From assembly GCA_944989445.1 (NCBI GenBank), contig CALYLW010000015.1:1416124-1480123 (forward strand): a stretch of 64,000 bases of DNA. The letters run 5' to 3'. Position numbers and translations under genes: made by a program. Position 1 is the first letter of the stretch; the number at the start of each line of letters is the position of its first letter. The notes under the pieces are model-generated. The model made no database searches. It had not been told where the DNA came from and saw nothing but the letters and a program-made list of their open reading frames with translations. Shown piece by piece: positions 26,501 to 35,500 of this stretch. The stretch is from Ampullaceana balthica. Lineage: Eukaryota > Mollusca > Gastropoda > Lymnaeidae.

Positions 26501-29500
26501 TGAGACGTTTATACCTGTTGTTTTATTGAATGAAGTCCTTTAAGTTACTATATGACTGCTTCCAATAACCGCAGCAAGGATGAGACGTTTATACCTGTTG
26601 TTTTATTGAATGAAGTCCTTTAAGTTACTATATGACTGCTTCCAATAACCGCAGCAAGGATGAGACGTTTATACCTGTTGTTTTATTGAATGAAGTCCTT
26701 TAAGTTACTATATGACTGCTTCCAATAACCGCAGCACTGATGAGACGTTTATACCTGTTGTTTTATTGAATGAAGTCCTTTAAGTTACTATATGACTGCT
26801 TCCAATAACCGCAGCACTGATGAGACGTTTATACCTGTTGTTTTATTGAATGAAGTCCTTTAAGTTACTATATGACTGCTTCCAATAACCACAGCAAGGA
26901 TGAGACGTTTATACCTGTTGTTTTATTGAATAAAGTCCTTTAAGTTACTATATGACTGCTTCCAATAACCGCAGCACTGATGAGACGTTTATACCTGTTG
27001 TTTTATTGAATGAAGTCCTTTAAGTTACTATATGACTGCTTCCAATAACCACAGCAAGGATGAGACGTTTATACCTGTTGTTTTATTGAATAAAGTCCTT
27101 TAAGTTACTATATGACTGCTTCCAATAACCACAGCACTGATGAGACGTTTATACCTGTTGTTTTATGGAATGAAGTCCTTTAAGTTACTATATGACTGCT
27201 TCCAATAACCGCAGCAAGGATGAGACGTTTATACCTGTTGTTTTATTTAATGAAGTCCTTTAAGTTACTATATGACTGCTTCCAATAACCGCAGCAAGGA
27301 TGAGACGTTTATACCTGTTGTTTTATTTAATGAAGTCCTTTAAGTTACTATATGACTGCTTCCAATAACCACAGCAAGGATGAGACGTTTATACCTGTTG
27401 TTTTATTGAATGAAGTCCTTTAAGTTACTATATGACTGCTTCCAATAACCACAGCAAGGATGAGACGTTTATACCTGTTGTTTTATTGAATAAAGTCCTT
27501 TAAGTTACTATATGACTGCTTCCAATAACCGCAGCAAGGATGAGACGTTTATACCTGTTGTTTTATTTAATGAAGTCCTTTAAGTTACTATATGACTGCT
27601 TCCAATAACCACAGCAAGGATGAGACGTTTATACCTGTTGTTTTATTTAATGAAGTCCTTTAAGTTACTATATGACTGCTTCCAATAACCACAGCAAGGA
27701 TGAGACGTTTATACCTGTTGTTTTATTTAATGAAGTCCTTTAAGTTACTATATGACTGCTTCCAATAACCACAGCACTGATGAGACGTTTATACCTGTTG
27801 TTTTATTGAATGAAGTCCTTTAAGTTACTATATGACTGCTTCCAATAACCACAGCAAGGATGAGACGTTTATACCTGTTGTTTTATTGAATGAAGTCCTT
27901 TAAGTTACTATATGACTGCTTCCAATAACCACAGCACTGATGAGACGTTTATACCTGTTGTTTTATTGAATGAAGTCCTTTAAGTTACTATATGACTGCT
28001 TCCAATAACCACAGCAAGGATGAGACGTTTATACCTGTTGTTTTATTTAATGAAGTCCTTTAAGTTACTATATGACTGCTTCCAATAACCACAGCACTGA
28101 TGAGACGTTTATACCTGTTGTTTTATTGAATGAAGTCCTTTAAGTTACTATATGACTGCTTCCAATAACCGCAGCAAGGATGAGACGTTTATACCTGTTG
28201 TTTTATTGAATGAAGTCCTTTAAGTTACTATATGACTGCTTCCAATAACCACAGCAAGGATGAGACGTTTATACCTGTTGTTTTATTTAATGAAGTCCTT
28301 TAAGTTACTATATGACTGCTTCCAATAACCACAGCACTGATGAGACGTTTATACCTGTTGTTTTATTTAATGAAGTCCTTTAAGTTACTATATGACTGCT
28401 TCCAATAACCACAGCAAGGATGAGACGTTTATACCTGTTGTTTTATTGAATGAAGTCCTTTAAGTTACTATATGACTGCTTCCAATAACCACAGCAAGGA
28501 TGAGACGTTTATACCTGTTGTTTTATTTAATGAAGTCCTTTAAGTTACTATATGACTGCTTCCAATAACCGCAGCAAGGATGAGACGTTTATACCTGTTG
28601 TTTTATTGAATGAAGTCCTTTAAGTTACTATATGACTGCTTCCAATAACCACAGCACTGATGAGACGGCCACAGAAATGATCCTCAAGGCCCAGGAGTCC
28701 TACGCCAACATGTGTGGCCACCTGGCCATGACCACACCCAGAGATGCTTTCATCACCGCCCTGTGCAAGGCATCCCTCCCCCCACACTACACACTGACCA
28801 TCTTAAACTCCCACGCCAGCTCCGTCAGTGGTCAGCACAAAGGTAGAATTGTTTTAATGATTGCATTTACAAGTTATGAGATGACTCTTTGGGAAAAAAA
28901 CTTCAACATTTTGACATCTGTAGTCTGCCACCTGCTGTCTGCCACCTGCTGTCTGCCGGCTACTGTCTGCCAGCTGCTGTCTGCCAGCTGCTGTCTGCCA
29001 CCTGCTGTCTGCCACCTGCTGTCTGCCACCTGCTGTCTGCCACCTGCTGTCTGACATTTGCTGTCTGCCACCTGCTGTCTACCACCTGTTGTCTGCCATC
29101 TGCTGTCTATTGTCTGCCATCTGCTGTCTATTGTCTGCCACCTGCTGTCTGCCATCTGCTGCCTGCCACCTGATGTCTGTTGTCTGCCACCTGATGTCTG
29201 TTGTCTGCCACCTGATGTCTGTTGTCTGCCACCTGCTGTCTGCCATATGTCATCTGTTGTCTGCCACCTGTTGTCTACCACCTGCAGTCTGACATTTGCT
29301 GTCTGCTATCTGTTGTCTGCCACCTGCTGTCTGACATTTGCTGTCTGTTGTCTGCCATCTGCTGTCTGAGGCTTTTCAAAATGTTGAGACATTTTTGTTG
29401 TTGTACTTTTTTCCCCATAGAACTATTGCAAAATTTAGAATTTATGAGATAACTCAATGGGAACAAAAAGAACCCTCCAATAATTTAAAAAGCCTTAGAC

Positions 29501-32500
29501 TATAGACAGCCGACATAAGACACCTTAAAGACATTTTTCAGATGGTTTAGACAGATTAAGGACATTCATCAATAGCATGAAGACAGCTTTTTAGCACCAA
29601 GCAAAATTTACTGTCTGTTAAATATTTGATCACAGGAACTAAGTTAACAGCTCTTTATTTACAGTGTCTTTTTTATTTTAAAATATATATACATATATAT
29701 TTTTCTATCATTTACCTCAATATTTCATTGTTTTGTTCTGTTAGTGTTAGTGAAATGATCCAACTCTTGGTGAATATTGCAGGCTTGAACAGGACTGCAA
29801 GTGTCGAGTCTCAATCAGGGGGAGACAATATAGAGAGAAGTCAAGTGGTAGCTGTTGGAACTGCTCTTCCGACCGCCTCGTTACCGGCTGGTTCTCACCT
29901 GACTCAAGTTATGGTGGGTCAATGTTGGTGGGTCAATGTTGGTGGGTCAATATTGGTGGGTCAATGTTGGTGGGTCAATGTTGGTGGGTCAATGTTGGTG
30001 GGTCAATGTTGGTTTTTGGGGTCAGGAAAGGTCGGGTAAAAGAAAGCTTTTTGTCAACACGTACAGTTAGTGGGTACTTGGTGGGTACTTGGTGGTTCCT
30101 TAAAATCAGAGTATTGAAAGTTGTATTTTGGCTTTGGTTGTTAAGTGATGAGATATTTAACATTGGCCATGTTTAAACTAGTTCTAATTCATTAAATTAA
30201 CTCCTCATTAAGGCTGACAAAACAAATTTTTACAAACTTCTATGCAAATTCTGTCTTGAGAAATTTAAAATGATCCAGAATGATAAATATATTGATCATG
30301 GCTATTTAAATAAATAATACTTATTTGCTTGCTTTGTTAATGGTAATATGTGCATACACAATTGGGAACATTATTTGTTAATGGTAATATGTGCATACAC
30401 AATTGGGAACATTATTTGTTAATGGTAATATGTGCATACACAATTGGGAACATTATTTGTTAATGGTAATATGTGCATACATATTTGGGAACATTCTTTG
30501 CAGTTGACAGCCAAAAACATCCAAGTTATGAGGGCCCTTCTAAGCCTAGCCCATTGCCACGGGGACATCCTAGGGTCAGCGTGGCACCTGGTGCTGACCA
30601 CTCTACAGGTAAATGTTGGTTTGTGTTCTTATCTAGGGTCAGCTTGGTGCTGACCACTGTACAGGTACTGACCATTCTACAGGTAAATGTTGGTTTGTGT
30701 TCTTACCTCGGGTCAGCTTGTCTTATCCATACAGATGCTCCTTCTATACAGAAGATTATTGCATCCACAGACCATCCCGGTCTGTATCCACAGACCATCC
30801 CGGTCTGTTGGCAAGTGATGCAGCGTTCACAGGCCACGGCTATGAGGGTTCCACGTATTACCCAGCCATCTTTTTTTCCCTAACTAATGTTAGGTACCCA
30901 TTCGAAGCTGGGTGGACTCAGGAACACCCTTGGTCACGGGAACAAATCCTTGCCTTCACATGGAATCGAACCTGTGACCATCATTACGCAAGCCGTTTGC
31001 GCATGTCACTCGACCACCGTGCCCCAGCTTAGTGCTGACCACTCTGCAGGTAAATGTTGGTTTGTGTTCAAGTTATACCTCTAGTCTGAGGGCCACCCAA
31101 GTAAAGGGAAGGTCTTTGTGTATGTGTATGCTTCATTTGTTGTGTACACTCATGATATGTGTATGCTTCATTTGTTGTGTACACTCATGATATGTGTATG
31201 CTTCATTTGTTGTGTACACTCATGATATGTGTATTGTGTATGCTTCATTTGTTGTGTACACTCATGATATGTGTATTGTGTATGCTTCATTTGTTGTGTA
31301 CACTCATGATATGTGTATGCTTCATTTGTTGTGTACACTCATGATATGTGTATTGTGTATGCTTCATTTGTTGTGTACACATGATATGTGTATGCTTCAT
31401 TCATATCGTGGTCATTCATAGCGTGGTCATTCATAGCGTGGTCCTTCAAAGTGTCATCCTTCATAGCGTGTCATTCTTAGCGTGGTCATTCATGGCGTGG
31501 TCATTCATAGCCTGATCCTTGATAGCGTGGTCATTCATAGCGTGGTCCTTCATAGTCTCATCCTTCATAGCGTGTCATTCATAGTGTGGTCATTCATAGT
31601 GTGGTCATTCATAGCGTGGTCATTCATAGCATGGTCATTCATAGCGTCGTCCTTCATAGTGTCGTCCTTCATAGCATGGTCATTGATAGCGTGGTCCTTG
31701 ATAGCGTGGTCCTTCATAGTGTCGTCCTTCATAGCATGGTCATTGATAGCGTGGTCCTTCATAGTGTCATCCTTCATAGCATGGTCATTGATAGCGTGGT
31801 CCTTGATAGCGTGGTCGTTCATAGCGTGGTCTTTGATAGCATGGTCGTTGATAGCGTGGTCCTTGATAGCGTGGTCCTTCATAGCGTTGTCCTTCAAAGC
31901 GTGGTCCTTGATAGCGTGAGCGTGGTCCTTCATAGCGTGGTCCTTCATAGCGTGGTCCTTCATAGCGTGGTCATTCATAGCGTGATCCTTCATAGCACTG
32001 GTCCTTGATAGCGTGGTCCTTGATAGCGTGGTCCTTGATAGTGTGAGCGTGGTCCTTGATAGCGTGGTCGTTGATAGCGTGGTCCTTCATAGCGTGGTCA
32101 TTCATAGCGTGGTCCTTCATAGCGTGGCCTATGAGATCTGCGTCACTTGCCAAAACGTTCTTAACTGAACGTAGGATGCAAAAATCTTCTGTCTAGAAGG
32201 AGCGTCTCTATAGATAAGACAAGATTCGTTAGTACTCTTCAAAGTCTTAAATTTCAGAAGGAAAAATGTACATATTTTTACATGAAAAATAATTTGAGCA
32301 AATGATAAACACTTATTTAAATGAAGAAAAAGAAGAGGTAATGCTAACAATGTTACCGTTGTGTTCACCTGTTGTTACAATGTTGCCGTTGTGTTCACCT
32401 GTTGTTACAATGTTGCCGTTGTGTTCACCTGTTGTTATGTTACCGTTGTGTTCACCTGTTGTTACAATGTTACCGTTGTGTTCACCTGTTGTTACAATGT

Positions 32501-35500
32501 TACCGTTGTGTTCACCTGTTGTTACAATGTTACCGTTGTGTTCACCTGTTGTTACAATGTTGCCGTTGTGTTCACATGTTGTTACAATGTTGCCGTTGTG
32601 TTCAACTGTTGTTATGTTACCGTTGTGTTCACCTGTTGTTACAATGTTGCCGTTGTGTTCACCTGTTGTTACAATGTTGCCGTTGTGTTCACCTGTTGTT
32701 ATGTTACCGTTGTGTTCACCTGTTGTTACAATGTTACCGTTGTGTTCACCTGTTGTTACAATGTTGCCGTTGTGTTCACCTGTTGTTACAATGTTGCCGT
32801 TGTGTTCACATGTTGTTACAATGTTGCCGTTGTGTTCACATGTTGTTACAATGTTACCGTTGTGTTCACATGTTGTTACAATGTTGCCGTTGTGTTCACC
32901 TGTTGTTACAATGTTGCCGTTGTGTACACCTGTTGTTACAATGTTACCGTTGTGTTCACCTGTTGTTACAATGTTGCCGTTGTGTTCACCTGTTGTTATG
33001 TTACCGTTGTGTTCACCTGTTGTTACAATGTTGCCGTTGTGTTCACCTGTTGTTACAATGTTGCCGTTGTGTTCACCTGTTGTTATGTTACCGTTGTGTT
33101 CACCTGTTGTTACAATGTTACCGTTGTGTTCACCTGTTGTTACAATGTTACCGTTGTGTTCACCTGTTGTTACAATGTTGCCGTTGTGTTCACCTGTTGT
33201 TATGTTACCGTTGTGTTCACCTGTTGTTACAATGTTACCGTTGTGTTCACCTGTTGTTACAATGTTGCCGTTGTGTTCACCTGTTGTTACAATGTTGCCG
33301 TTGTGTTCACATGTTGTTACAATGTTGCCGTTGTGTTCACATGTTGTTACAATGTTACCGTTGTGTTCACCTGTTGTTACAATGTTGCCGTTGTGTTCAC
33401 CTGTTGTTACAATGTTGCCGTTGTGTACACCTGTTGTTACAATGTTACCGTTGTGTTCACCTGTTGTTACAATGTTGCCGTTGTGTTCACCTGTTGTTAC
33501 AATGTTGCCGTTGTGTTCACCTGTTGTTACAATGTTGCCGTTGTGTTCACCTGTTGTTACAATGTTGCCGTTGTGTTCACCTGTTGTTGTCTCTCTCAGC
33601 ACTTGGTGTGGATCCTGGGCCTGAAGCCATCAGCAGGTGGCAGTCTCAAGGTCGGCCAACAGATCAGTGACACAAGCACCAGCGTCATCACCACCGCCGC
33701 CATGGCCGACCTTCCAGTCTTATCTGGCATGCTGTCCAGGCTGTTTGAAAGCTCGCAGTAAGTGTGTAGCAATAGCTTCCTGTCAGATACTCTCTAACCA
33801 ATAGGTTGTTGTTGTGGACTTTTTCTCTAATTCTTTTTGCATTGAAACAGTCCATAAAATAGCTGATGATTGAAACAGTCCATAAAATAGCTGATGATTG
33901 AAACAGTCCATAAAATAGCTGATGATTGAAACAGTCCATAAAATAGCTGATGATTGAAACAGTCCATAAAATAGCTGATGATTGAAACAGTCCATAAAAT
34001 AGCTGATGATTGAAACAGTCCATAAAATAGCTGATGATTGAAACAGTCCATAAAATAGCTGATGATTGAAACAGTCCATAAAATAGCTGATGATTGAAAC
34101 AGTCCATAAAATAGCTGATGATTGAAACAGTCCATAAAATAGCTGATGATTGAAACAGTCCATAAAATAGCTGATGATTGAAACAGTCCATAAAATAGCT
34201 GATGATTTGCACAAAATAAGAAAAGATTTAAATAAAAAAGAAAAGAAAGGAACAATATAAGAAACTTAAAAAAAAACTTTATAGGTACATACATTATATA
34301 TAAATGTGTATGTGTGTATATATTTGTTAACAACATATTTAGAAAGGTAAAGCAAATAAAAAAAATTGACACTTTTTCTTTTAAAGCATAGTGTCTAGGG
34401 AAATTGTTGCCACACAGAATATGAGTACTTATCACAGTTGACATGCAAATAAAAAATAAATAAGAAAGAAATATTTATAAGTGTTGTAATTAGATGTCCA
34501 AAAAATAAATGTTATAGTAGCTGATGACAGCTGATGAAGGAAACCTAATTAACTTTAAAGCTGTTGTGTAATTTGAGTTGAATGATAGCATGAAACTAGC
34601 GGGATCACTTTCAATGTTTTCATTTAAATGGTCGTCTAACTGAGGTCAAATGGCAAATATTCACCAATAACAGCCCACACTCAAATTTCTAAAGCAACTC
34701 CCAATATAACATCTGATAAGCCCCAAGGGGATTGTAACTCACATGTTCAGAACCACTGGCATGAACAGTACTGGGTGTCAGTATGAAAGATGTTGAGAAC
34801 CACTGATGTGCACAGTCCTGGGTGTCAGTATGAAAGATGTTGAGAACCACTGACATGCACAGTCCTGGGTGTCAGTATGAAAGATGTTGAGAACCACTGA
34901 CATGCACAGTACTGGGTGTCAGTATGAAAGATGTTGAGAACCACTGACATGCACAGTACTGGGTGTCACTATGAAAGATGTTGAGAACCACTGACATGCA
35001 CAGTCCTGGGTGTCAGTATGAAAGATGTTGAGAACCACTGATGTGCACAGTCCTGGGTGTCAGTATGAAAGATGTTGAGAACCACTGATGTGCACAGTCC
35101 TGGGTGTCAGTATGAAAGATGTTGAGAACCACTGGCATGAACAGTCCTGGGTGTGAGTATGAAAGATGAATTGATTGATGAAATGTGTTTAAAGTAGTTG
35201 ATGAAACGTGTTTAAAGTACTTGATGAAATCTGTGTAAAGTAGTTGATGAAATGTGTTTAAAGTAGTTGATGAAATGTATGTAAAGTAGTTGATGAAATG
35301 TGTGTAAAGTAGTTGATGAAATGTGTGTAAAGTAGTTGATGAAATGTGTGTAAAGTAGTTGATGAAATGTGTGTAAAGTAGTTGATGAAATGTGTTTAAA
35401 GTAGTTGATGAAATGTGTGTAAAGTAGTTGATGAAATGTGTGTAAAGTAGTTGATGAAATGTGTGTAAAGTAGTTGATGAAATGTGTGTAAAGTAGTTGA

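Noticed and set aside
21546..28668. CRISPR array
   Set aside because: Whole 80-bp units repeat without unique spacers, the host DNA is animal, and no cas genes are present. The same holds for all other arrays.
29626..30039. 137-codon gene ending in the 14-bp array
   Set aside because: The conserved part is MON2 exon 15; the rest is intron. The open extension is treated as a possible alternative-donor product instead.
30890..31024. Functional tRNA gene on the - strand
   Set aside because: A- and B-box-like motifs are present but no cloverleaf with an anticodon arm could be assembled, and a non-tRNA body with a target-site duplication follows. It is a SINE head.
32302..33761. Frames of 429-466 codons across the 30-bp array as coding exons
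   Set aside because: Open on both strands because of the 30-bp period. Only the segment 33600-33757 in one frame is coding, as MON2 exon 17.
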